Assembly: GCA_014084085.1 (NCBI GenBank)
Contig: NPFB01000124.1
Coordinates: 53,388 to 73,164 of the forward strand
Reading direction: 5' to 3'
DNA from: Hondaea fermentalgiana
Lineage: Eukaryota > Sar > Bigyra > Thraustochytrida > Thraustochytriidae
DNA length: 19,777 bases
Shown: one piece after another, positions 8,795 through 17,387 of the stretch
Numbering within the stretch: the first letter of the stretch is position 1
How the letters are laid out: each line of letters opens with the position of its first letter
The notes under the pieces: model-generated
Told to the model about the DNA's origin: nothing
Databases searched by the model: none
What the model saw: the letters and a program-made list of their open reading frames with translations, nothing else
Program-made: the position numbers and the translations under genes

Positions 8795-9747
8795 CAGCCC
8801 CGTCTCCGCGCGCCGGGCAGGGCGCGCTGGCCTGGCGCGGCGGTGCTGGCGCCGGGGTCGCTTTGCGAGCGGGTCATGACGCCGCCGCCGCGCTCGACGA
8901 AACGAGGGGCGTAACAGTTTTTTCGTCCCTTTGGGGCCCGGCGAGGCACCCAATTCACGCAGGGCGGGATGCTGAGATCCGTTTATAGTGCTCCTGATCG
9001 AGCCGGACCGCGAAGGAGACGGCGGCCCGCGATGGAGGACTCGGAGGCCGCCGCGCGGGGAGCGAGGGGGCTCTTGATGCTCGCCGTGGAGTTTGATTTG
9101 ACTGTGATTGGGGAGCGTGGCAGGGGATTGGTGGTTTTGAAGCTTGGGGTGCTTTCTCAAGGGCGCGTCATGGCTGCGAGAGGGAAGAGATTGCGCGGTT
9201 CGTGGCGACGTCGATCTGGTTGTTTGACGAGGAGGAGGATGACACGGAGAGCAGCATAGCACCGAGAAGAGGTGTAGCAGAAGCAAAAAGGTAAAGTCGA
9301 ATGAAGTTTGCGCTGGAGGAGGCGTCCAGCAGAGGCAAGAAGGCTTGCAGTTGCCAGTTGTTGCAGTTGCTTTCCAGCGTGAGCGCGTGCTGGTGTGCGT
9401 GCCATGCAGACAACACTTGTTATCTTCGACCCGCGAGATGGAAACGCGAGCAGTTTTGTAAGCTTTTGGAGCAAGCGAGGCCCCGGGCCTCGGCGCGATG
9501 GCAAAGACACGAATCGCCATGCGACACGCAGCAGAATTCAGAGCTTGCGGGAGGCGAGGATTCGGGGTAGGCTGCTCGATTCAGAGTGGCGGGTGCATGA
9601 CTGACAGCTCCGGCTCCGCGGAGTTCTGCCGCAGAAGCTGTCGACGAAGCATCGATCGATCGTTGGCGAGGATTTGTGCGGCAAACCTGCCGTCCAGCGA
9701 AGACTCCGACCGCGAACAGCAAGTCACACCTCGCCGTGCCCTCTTGA

Positions 9748-9778
9748 AGGTATGTCTTCCCAGAAAAAGGACATACCT
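9748..9778. promoter_or_regulatory. Inverted repeat AGGTATGTC...GACATACCT
   Basis: Nine-base perfect arms (9748-9756 and 9770-9778) flank a 13-base spacer, extendable by one G-T and one A-T pair. It could be a dimeric protein-binding site or a hairpin in transcribed leader. It lies about 680 bases upstream of the exchanger ATG. Function is unknown. Confidence 0.45.
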
Positions 9779-10460
9779 CGAGTCCCGCCTCCCTCGTTCG
9801 TCCCGAGAATTCACGTTGCTCGCTCGTGCGTGCACGAAGTTGTCCTTTTCCATGGCGCGTGCGAGCAGCTGCGCTTGATCTTCCGCTCGCGCCGGGACTG
9901 CCATGGCAGCCAGGCACGCGCTCGCGGCGCGGCACGTGCAGCGCCGCGTCTTCTGAACCACCCTACCGCCCCCTTGTTAATTCGCACCGCGTCCGCCGCG
10001 CAAGCGAAGCAGGAGGCCGGGGCGCCCTGCTCCGCCGCCTTGCGGGCGCCGCGAAAAGGAGGCGCGGCCGCGGCGCGCACACGCACACCGGAGGAGGCAA
10101 GACGAACGAGCGCAATGACGCGGGCGAGCGCACGGACGGCTTCTGCCGGCAGCTGCAGCTGGCAAACCTGCAACGCGGGCTCGAGGCGGCGAACCGGAAA
10201 CGAGCAAGCGATCGAGGCGAGGCGGAGCGGAGGAACGAGGCGGAGAAAAGGCGCGAAGGTGAGCGAGGGGGTCACCGCCTCGTTGATTCTTGGTCCCAAA
10301 GCCTCAACACCTGGCTGCCGGCGGGGCTCCTTGGCGTACCTTGGGCGCGCTCTGCTAGGCCAGAAGACGGGGAGGGACTAAAGCCGAGCGAGCGAGGTCT
10401 GCGTGTACTTGTACGTCGCGAGGTAGCGAGCGTGCGTGCGTGCGTGGTGGAGCACGCGAG

Positions 10461-13400
10461 ATGTCGGAAAACCTGCCGGGCAATGACACCGAGGATGTCG
10501 ACTCGTACAAGGCGGTGCTGTTCCCGTTCTTCACGATCATCGTGGGCGTCTCGGTCTCATATTTACTCTCGCGGCGCGCACCCGATGTGCCGTACACGGC
10601 CGTCATGTACATAATCGGCGTAGTCATGGGCGTGGTGACGTCCGAAACGAGCAGCGACAATGTCCTCAAAGAGTCGATCAATCTGTGGTCAAACATCGAC
10701 CCGGAGCTTTTGCTCTTGACGTTTTTGCCAGCGCTCATCTTTGGCGATGTCTTGCAGGTTAAGTGGCATGAATTTCGAAAGTCGCTGCCTCAGACGCTCT
10801 CGCTGGCATTCCCGGGCGTCTTGGTCGGTACGATTTTGACTGGATCGGCGGTGTACTATGTGTTTCCACTGGGGTGGTCGTGGAACCTGTGCCTTACGCT
10901 TGGCGCCATCCTCTCTGCAACGGATCCCGTGGCCGTAACGGCGACGCTGGAAGACGTGGGCGCCCCTCCTCGACTTCGTATGGTGGTGGAAGGCGAGGCG
11001 ATGCTCAATGACGGTTCAGCTATTGTGTTTTTCACGATCTTCTCCGAGTTGTACCTTGCCGAAAAGGGTGAGGAAGGTATTGGTGAGTCGTACGACATTC
11101 CTACGGGCGTGGGCAAGTTCTTTCAAATGAGCGTGGGTGGCGCTCTCGTGGGCGTCGCCTTTTCAATCATGCTCAATCTCGTCTTGTGGCTGCTCAATCG
11201 CAAGCTGGGAACCCGCGATTCTGTTTTGCAGGTTGCATCGACAATTGCCTTTGCGTACATGAGCTACTTTGTGGCCGAAGTTGTGGCAGGTACAAGTGGT
11301 GTGCTCTCGGTCGTCTTTTGCGGTATTCTCACGTCGGCCGTAGGGCTGACCCTGGTCCATGATCAAACGCTGCTGCACAACGTCTGGAGCATGATCGAGT
11401 TCCTTGGTAACACGATTCTCTTTACGCTGGGTGGCGTTGTCTGGGGCGAGTCGATGGTGGGCGCGAGCCCTCAGTTTGCCACCGGGGCCTATGCGTACAT
11501 TTTCGTGCTCTTTGCGTTCATGACACTGATCCGCATTGTCGTGCTCCTGGTATTTTACCCGATCGTGGCCTACACTGGACTGGGCGCGAATGTTGCCGAG
11601 CACGTGGTTATGTGGTGGGGTGGTCTGCGCGGCGCCGTGGGCATTGCCCTCGCGCTCTCTATTTCCAATGATGCCTCGCAGTTCGAGAGCGAGGAGTTGC
11701 AGGAGGAAGCGACGCGGGAAACTGCGGTTCTTTTTGGGTTTGTGGGCGCCATGGCACTCCTCACCTTGGTGGTGAATGCTCCAACCATGGAGCCCTTGCT
11801 AAACAAGCTTGGCCTCATTGGGTCCTCTGCAGCACGCGTACAGATGGTGCAGAGCTGGCACGAAGGCATGCGCCGCGAGCTTGTCGACAAGTTGGCAAGT
11901 CTCCTGGAGCAGCCCAAGTTTGCCTTGTGTAGTCTGGACCTTGTTCGCCTTCACGTTCCAGCTCTCGCCGAACTGACGGACGACGAGATTGACCGGGCGC
12001 GGGAGGTTTGTCGCAGCGAGAATGCCGAGAAAGTTGCTCTCGAGACTGAGGCAGGCGTTTCAGACGCGGACCTTTTGCTTGCATTCCAGAGCAGCGAGAG
12101 TGCCAGCAGTGGACAGGATTTCTTGCCGCTTCCAGAACCGCAAGACGAGCCGGTGTCGCCTTTGATGAAGCGGCGGAGCTGGCGCGACATTCGAGCCAGC
12201 CCGAGGCCTCAGGACGGCAGTCCAAGTCATGTGGTGTCTGCAGGCGCAGTGCTCGATGGGACGCGATTTCACGGAAGGAGAGAGTCGCCAAACCCCATTG
12301 CTCGAGGCGGTGGCGCAAATGAAGACGATTTTGACCTCGAGATGGCGCCAAGCCGCGAAGAGTCGCAAGGTTACTCTCCTGACGCCGCAGCAGGGGGAGG
12401 AGGAGCAGCAGGAGCGGGTCAAGAAGGCGATGAAGGCAGGCTGGAGGATGGTCAGGCCAGGCTGAGCCAGCCAAAGCGGCATTCCGACAGCGATCTTCGC
12501 AAGCTTTCGAACCGCCCACGCATGGTTGCAACGCCAACACGCGGGTCCTCGCGCGCCCTTTCGGTGGAAGAAGGCACGCGAATGGCTTCAATGAGATATG
12601 CCGAGGATCAAGAGGCGAATGATCGCATGCGGAGGGCGAACCACGTGAGTGTGCGGCTACGTCGTCAAGGTGCCGGTAACGTAGAGCTGCCCCAGTACGC
12701 GCAGCGGGACCTGCACAAGCTGGTGCGCCGTGCCGAGCTTGAGGAGGGCCGTGCCAAGGGCGACGAGGAGCGCGAATTCAAGCAGCGCGCCAAGGAGCTG
12801 CGCGAAGTTTTTGTGAATATGCAGCGGTATTGTTACTGGAAGCAGATTGAGAATGGCGAGCTCTCGGGTCACACTTTTGTGGACTATACGCTGTTGCAGT
12901 CGCTCGAGGTTTCATCCGCCAATATTGCGCAAGGTGGCGAGCTCGCGGACTGGGCAATTCTGCAGGATGTTGGTGACACACGACAGTCAAGATTTGAGGC
13001 AATGATCGGCACGTTCTTGTACTATGGTTGCAGCGCGAGCTATGAGCTGGCTCGTCAGCACGAGAATCAGCTGCGCGTGATTATCGCCTCAGCCTTTGTG
13101 GATGCGCATCGCAAGGCGCAGCGCGAGTTGAGCTTGCAATTTTCATCGTCGGACCCGCGTCTCGATCGCGAGTTGCACCTTGTGCTGCTCGAGTCCCAAC
13201 GCGAAGTGAGCAAGGCTCGCGAGTACATTAACAGTGCCCCCGACGATCTTGTGGTCATTTGGGTCTCACATTTGGTTGCTGTGCTTATTTTGAATGTGCA
13301 GACTCGTCTCATTCGTCGTGGCCAGTCGCATGGTTATCTCTTGGATAGAGAGGTGCAGTCTCTGTACGACACGGTGAATTCCGCTCTCTCACGCGTCCGC

Positions 13401-13517
13401 TATTGTACGGGTCACAGGTGGGACGAAGGCGACCCGGAGGAGGTCGCGGAGAGTCGCAGGGAATCGTCCCAATCCTCATCGGCCGCCTCGCAGTCCTCGA
13501 AATGGTCTATGAGATGA
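10461..13517 (+). CDS. Na+/H+ exchanger, CPA1 family, SOS1/NHX7-8-like with long C-terminal tail
   Basis: This 1018-residue membrane protein probably exchanges Na+ (or K+) for H+ to control cytosolic pH and sodium. About a dozen hydrophobic segments fill residues 18-440. Family marks are visible in order: an LLLLTFLPALIFGD segment (about 83-96) matching the exchanger inhibitor-binding helix; LSATDPVAVTATLED (151-165) with Asp155; GEAMLND (178-184) with the Asn-Asp pair used in cation/proton exchange; and WWGGLRGAVGIALAL (385-399). The remaining ~570 residues are cytosolic, with an acidic Gly/Ala-rich low-complexity insert (about 600-660), a charged coiled region near 740-780, and a conserved-looking helical part near the C-terminus. 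Such tails regulate plant SOS1 and animal NHE proteins; I see no certain cyclic-nucleotide-binding domain. The start is the first ATG (CGCGAGATG). The frame opens 7 codons earlier at GTG. It is divergent from the TOG gene. Plasma membrane location is inferred. Confidence 0.93.
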   Translation: MSENLPGNDTEDVDSYKAVLFPFFTIIVGVSVSYLLSRRAPDVPYTAVMYIIGVVMGVVTSETSSDNVLKESINLWSNIDPELLLLTFLPALIFGDVLQVKWHEFRKSLPQTLSLAFPGVLVGTILTGSAVYYVFPLGWSWNLCLTLGAILSATDPVAVTATLEDVGAPPRLRMVVEGEAMLNDGSAIVFFTIFSELYLAEKGEEGIGESYDIPTGVGKFFQMSVGGALVGVAFSIMLNLVLWLLNRKLGTRDSVLQVASTIAFAYMSYFVAEVVAGTSGVLSVVFCGILTSAVGLTLVHDQTLLHNVWSMIEFLGNTILFTLGGVVWGESMVGASPQFATGAYAYIFVLFAFMTLIRIVVLLVFYPIVAYTGLGANVAEHVVMWWGGLRGAVGIALALSISNDASQFESEELQEEATRETAVLFGFVGAMALLTLVVNAPTMEPLLNKLGLIGSSAARVQMVQSWHEGMRRELVDKLASLLEQPKFALCSLDLVRLHVPALAELTDDEIDRAREVCRSENAEKVALETEAGVSDADLLLAFQSSESASSGQDFLPLPEPQDEPVSPLMKRRSWRDIRASPRPQDGSPSHVVSAGAVLDGTRFHGRRESPNPIARGGGANEDDFDLEMAPSREESQGYSPDAAAGGGGAAGAGQEGDEGRLEDGQARLSQPKRHSDSDLRKLSNRPRMVATPTRGSSRALSVEEGTRMASMRYAEDQEANDRMRRANHVSVRLRRQGAGNVELPQYAQRDLHKLVRRAELEEGRAKGDEEREFKQRAKELREVFVNMQRYCYWKQIENGELSGHTFVDYTLLQSLEVSSANIAQGGELADWAILQDVGDTRQSRFEAMIGTFLYYGCSASYELARQHENQLRVIIASAFVDAHRKAQRELSLQFSSSDPRLDRELHLVLLESQREVSKAREYINSAPDDLVVIWVSHLVAVLILNVQTRLIRRGQSHGYLLDREVQSLYDTVNSALSRVRYCTGHRWDEGDPEEVAESRRESSQSSSAASQSSKWSMR

Positions 13518-13585
13518 TCACGACGTCGGATTCGGGCCTCTCATTGGGCAATGAAAGATTTGAAAATTTTATAAAAAACAATAAT

Positions 13586-13591
13586 AATAAA
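13586..13591 (+). terminator. Candidate poly(A) signal of the exchanger gene
   Basis: AATAAA lies 69 bases after the stop codon within the AT-rich segment 13557-13593, the most AT-rich stretch near the gene end. It sits just before the repeat array that starts at about 13611. Confidence 0.55.
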
Positions 13592-13610
13592 AGAGATCGT
13601 TTGAAGCTAA

Positions 13611-13909
13611 GCTTGCGTGTTCTTGCAATTCATGATGGCAAGATTGAGTTCTTGTGCTTCGAGTTGTCCGCCACGTGAATGCGGTTGTTCTTGTCATTCG
13701 CAGGGATTGCGTTCTTGCGTGCGGGGAAGCATTCATTCACTTGTTGCTCAGCCACGTCTGAAAAAATCAAGACGGCGCATCGTCTTCAGAGATTGCGTTC
13801 TTGTGAGAGGTGGGTCTGTTTGTATGGCTTCTGAGCAAGCTTCGGAAATGATCGCATCATCAAGGCTGGGCGAGCTAAAGCTTCCCTTGGCCTCCCGATC
13901 TTTTTCGAG
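13611..13909 (+). repeat. Unit 1 of ~305-322 bp degenerate tandem repeat
   Basis: It begins TTGCGTGTTCTTGCAA and carries the conserved block GAGTTGTCCGCCACG, an inner core GGATTGCGTTCTTG (13704-13717), an outer core CTTCAGAGATTGCGTTC (13784-13800) continuing TTGTGAGAGGTGGG, and a terminal block GCTTCCCTTGGCCTCCCGAT (13880-13899). The inner and outer cores are 86 bases apart. Confidence 0.8.
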
Positions 13910-14228
13910 TTTGCGCATTCTTGCAACCAATATTGGCAAGATTGACGGTGAGTTCTTGTGCGTCAAGTTGTCCGCCGCGCGATTGCGATTTATGGCAACG
14001 TTAGCAGTGATTGTGTTCTTGTGCGGCAAGGTTTTTGTTTATTTGCTGGGAGCGGTTCCTTTTCTCAGGAACCATGACGACGCACCATCTTCAGAGATTG
14101 CGTTCTTGTGAGAGGTGGGCTCGCTTGTATTGTGGGGCGCGTGACTTTTGAGCGAACTTCGGAAAAGATCGCTCTATGAAGTCTGGACGAGCTAGATGCT
14201 TCCCTTGGCATCCCGATCCCTTCCAAAT
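13910..14228 (+). repeat. Unit 2 of ~305-322 bp degenerate tandem repeat
   Basis: It has the same order of blocks: TTTGCGCATTCTTGCAA, AAGTTGTCCGCCGCG, inner core GATTGTGTTCTTG (14009-14021), outer core CAGAGATTGCGTTCTTG (14092-14108) with the same TGAGAGGTGGG continuation, and GCTTCCCTTGGCATCCCGAT (14198-14217). The outer core is 305 bases after that of unit 1 and 87 bases after its own inner core. Confidence 0.8.
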
Positions 14229-14540
14229 TTTGCGTTCTTGCGACAAATCGCAGACTTGGCCGTATATTCTTGTGCGTCACGTTGTCCGCCACAATGAATG
14301 CGTTTGTCATTATCATTTGCAGAGATTGCGTTCTTGTGCGTCACGACATCCACCATGGCCACTTACCAGCTGGAAGCGATTCCTTTCCTGCCAGCACGAC
14401 GACACATCGTCTTCAGAGATTGCGTTCTTGTGAGATGTGCGATCGCTTGTATTGTGGGATGAATGCCTGTTGAGCAAGCTTCAAAGCAATTCGCTTCATG
14501 AAGTCTGCCCGTGCCCGATGCTTCCGTGGCCGTTGGCACC
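14229..14540 (+). repeat. Unit 3 of ~305-322 bp degenerate tandem repeat
   Basis: It repeats the pattern: TTTGCGTTCTTGCGA, ACGTTGTCCGCCACA, inner core GAGATTGCGTTCTTG (14322-14336), outer core CTTCAGAGATTGCGTTCTTG (14411-14430), then TTGAGCAAGCTTC and GATGCTTCCGTGGC (14518-14530). The outer core is 322 bases after that of unit 2. Beyond here the similarity becomes patchy and the sequence turns GC-rich. Confidence 0.78.
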
Positions 14541-15285
14541 ACCCCGATTATTCCCGAGGTCGCGTTCTTCCGCTCGCGGTGGCTGGTTGGCTCTGCACGC
14601 CCGGAGGCGCAGATATCCGACTTGACCACTGCGGGGGAAGAAAAGACCTCCATCCATCCCAGAGGTCGGCGCACGCAGCCGCAGCCTGCGCGAGGCAGGT
14701 TGCTTCTCCTGGCCGCGCCCTGCAGCTGCCAGGTCCCGCTCTCCCGCTCTGCCGCTCTGCCGCCCGCCCCAGAGATTGCGTTCTTGAGCAGGCCAGGAGG
14801 CGAGGCGGCTGGACCAAGATGCTTCCTCTGGCATCTCGGCCGCGACCGCGTCTCGACGTCTTCCAAGCCGTGGCCCCGCGGCTTCCTCCACGCTCCAGAG
14901 ATTGCGTTCTTCTGAGAGCGCACAGCACGGCCCGACCAGGCCTCGCGCAGTCTGTTGGCTTTCGTGGCGTCATTTTTGCAGCGCCGCAGAGCCTTGCGTT
15001 CTTGCGGAGGCGCGCGTCGCGGCGGAGGACCAGGCCTCGCGCGAGGCCGGGCTCGTGACGGACGGGACGCATGCGAGGGTGGCTGTACGTACGCATGAAT
15101 GAATGCATCGTTTACAGGCATGCATGCATTTGAGGAGTGGCCGCTCGCCCGAACCCGGATGCTTCTCTGTGCGAGATTGCTCGTGCATTCTTGCCGAGGT
15201 CGAGGCGCGACGCGGTCGGAGCAAGCGCGCGAGCGAGCCGGCAAAGGTCGTTTGTTTTGTTGGTTTTCTTGCTTGCTTGGTTAGA

Positions 15286-15319
15286 GTTCGTTCGTTCGTT
15301 CGTTTGTTTGTTTGTTTGT
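15286..15319. repeat. (GTTC)n passing into (GTTT)n
   Basis: Four GTTC/GTTCG steps turn into GTTT steps without losing the four-base register. It is flanked by a GCTT run at about 15269-15279. A core copy (GTGTTCTTG, 15345) follows 26 bases later. Confidence 0.85.
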
Positions 15320-16245
15320 GCACAGCGTGGGATTCGCAGATTTTGTGTTCTTGCGAGGAGGAATCCACACGCGCAGAGAAGGGCAACTTGCGGCGGGGCC
15401 AGCCCGGCTGCTTCGCTTGACATGCTGGCATGCAGGAGCCCCACAATTGCCGCCTGCGAGCGACGCGAGCTGAGCATGCATTAGAAACTGGACTCTTGCC
15501 GCGTCGAGACGCGCTTAGCGACATCGCGGTCGATGGGTGCGCAGATTGATGAATGGATGGACGGGACGCAAAGGAGGTCGAGCGGCCGACTCAGAGTCGC
15601 CCACGCGAGGACCTGCGTTCTTGCGAGCTCCGCGTGGCTTTGGCGGCGGACTTCAGTTGCTTTTCATCCGCGCGCGCACCCATGTGCGGGAGGCGCGACT
15701 TTCGAGGCGGCCACGTATGGATGTATGTACCACCCATCATGGTCCTCCTGTCCATGTCTTTCTTTCACAGGTCCCGTCGCGCTCTATGTAGCTGCCACGG
15801 CGCATGCGCCACGGCAACCGCGCGCGCCACGCTTGGATCGCGTCATGGCGACGATTTCGGCCCTCGAGCGCGGGCTCCTTGCGCCGCCTACCGCGGTCGC
15901 TGTCGCGGGGTTTACCGCCGCGGAGAATAAATGTGTTCGTGTTCGCGCCATGGAAAAACAACCGTTTGGTCAATCTCGATCTCCGGGTCCGAATCGCGGC
16001 GTCCTCACACAAGTCGACCCGACTCGACCCGACGCGGCACAAAATGACTCGACTCGAGACGCCACGCGAGTCTCGCCGAGGCGGCAGTCGGTTTCCTGGC
16101 GACGCGCGCACGGATGCAAAGTTTGCGTTCGAGCTGTGCGCAGCCCGCGCTCTTGGACAGTGGGTGAAAGGCGTCGTTCGTACTCTGCGTTGGGTGCACG
16201 TACGCGTCGCGATGTCGCGACAGAAAAAAAATGAACGGAACTTAC

Positions 16246-16280
16246 CGCTCGCTGTCGCTCGCTGTCGCTCGCTGTCGCTT
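16246..16280. repeat. 10-bp tandem repeat GCTGTCGCTC
   Basis: Three and a half copies of GCTGTCGCTC end in GCTGTCGCTT, followed directly by GTTCTTG and a short GCTT run. Confidence 0.85.
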
Positions 16281-16768
16281 GTTCTTGCTTGCTTGCTGCC
16301 TTGTTTCCATTTTCAGAATCAGGCATCTGCTTGGGTTTGCGGACGAATGTCATGTGGAGAGGCGGGATGCGCGCGAAATGCGGCGACGCGGAGCGCCTCG
16401 CGATGGCGACGCGGCCGCCTCGCGCGCAGGAGCTCGGCGCAGAGACGGAGGGTGCCGTTGCATTTTCTTTTTTGGAGCGAGTCCGTCCATCGCACGTCTG
16501 GCGCGAGAATGATAAATGCAGGAACGAATGCGCACGATCGAGCGCACCTTGACTCCTCCGGCTCCGGCCAGGCTCCTTGCGTTCTTGCGCAGGGGCTCAG
16601 ACATGACTCGACGGGTGGTTCGCCGCTGCTTCCCTACGCACAAAGACGCGCAGGCGGCCGGGGCGGCTTGCGTTCTTGCCTCGCGCGATCCCCCCAAATC
16701 CTCCTCCGCTGGCTGCTGCTGCGGCCCGGCGGGCCCATCCATTTTCTCCACGCGTGCGTCGACTCGTC

Positions 16769-16806
16769 CATCCATCCATCCATCCATCCATGCATGTGTG
16801 GATGGA
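16769..16806. repeat. (CATC)n run ending in a short inverted repeat
   Basis: A CATC microsatellite ends in TCCATCCA (16783-16790), an 8-base spacer, and TGGATGGA (16799-16806), giving a perfect 8-bp inverted repeat. A small hairpin or cruciform is possible. Confidence 0.75.
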
Positions 16807-17260
16807 TACGCGACGAGGATGCACGCGCGACCAACGGCCATAAATAAGCGATAAAGACCGCGCCGCCAGGCCCCGCCCGCGTTCTTGCGGCGACAAGGCT
16901 GCGGACCGTGCAGACATGACGCGAAGGCCGGCCGAAAGAGGCCTGCGTCGGCGCCTGCGAGGATGCGCGGAGGCGTGGGATGAGGCGCGGAGAGAATGGA
17001 TGGGTCGATGCGGCGAGGATGCGCGGAGACGCGGAGGAGGGGGAAGGAGGGGGAGCAGGAAAACGGCGCAAAAGCGTCGGCGAAAAGCGAAGCTGGTCTA
17101 GGGCGCGGGCGGGTCCCGCCCCACAGCGTGCGGGAAGTAGCTTGGGGACGCCCGCACCTCCGCAGGCCGCAGCGGGAGGCGCCGCGGGGCGGCTGCGGTG
17201 GCGAGGGCAAGGAGGGAGAGAGGGAAGGCGACTGACTTCACTCCTCCCGCTCCACCTGTT

Positions 17261-17387
17261 CGCTTGCTCGCTTGCTCGCTTGCTCGATCGCTCAGCGGCT
17301 GGCTTGGGTTGAGCTGGACTCGCCTCGGCAGGCGTGGCTGAGCGCGGCCGGACGGAGCTGGCTGGTTATCTGCCTGCCTGCCTGCCT
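17261..17387. repeat. (CGCTTGCT)n and (CTGC)n runs
   Basis: CGCT/TGCT tetranucleotides fill about 17261-17293. A CTGC run follows at about 17371-17387. Both are noncoding-type microsatellites. Confidence 0.8.

Larger units (their letters stand above)
8414..10460. promoter_or_regulatory. Divergent intergenic region between the TOG and Na+/H+ exchanger genes
   Basis: Two head-to-head genes are separated by about 2 kb that must hold both promoters and leaders. Several open frames cross it on both strands (for example 8522-9520 minus and 9674-10381 plus), but they are Arg/Pro/Ala-rich, many lack an ATG, and they overlap each other in multiple frames, as expected of GC-rich noncoding DNA. Internal structure includes a 15-bp tandem repeat (8604-8663), a CTGC/GTGC run (8746-8794), an inverted repeat (9748-9778) and a GCGT run just upstream of the exchanger ATG (about 10431-10445). 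Confidence 0.6.

Noticed and set aside
8522..9520. 332-codon minus-strand open frame in the divergent spacer
   Set aside because: Basic low-complexity sequence covering the 15-bp and tetranucleotide repeats. No domain, and equally long frames overlap it.
13611..14540. Tandem repeat as a CRISPR array
   Set aside because: The units are about 300 bp, degenerate, without uniform short repeats and spacers, and the window is eukaryotic.
15804..16847. 347-codon plus-strand open frame
   Set aside because: No recognised domain, Arg/Ala/Ser-rich, ends in a CATC microsatellite, and contains repeat-core copies in inconsistent frames.
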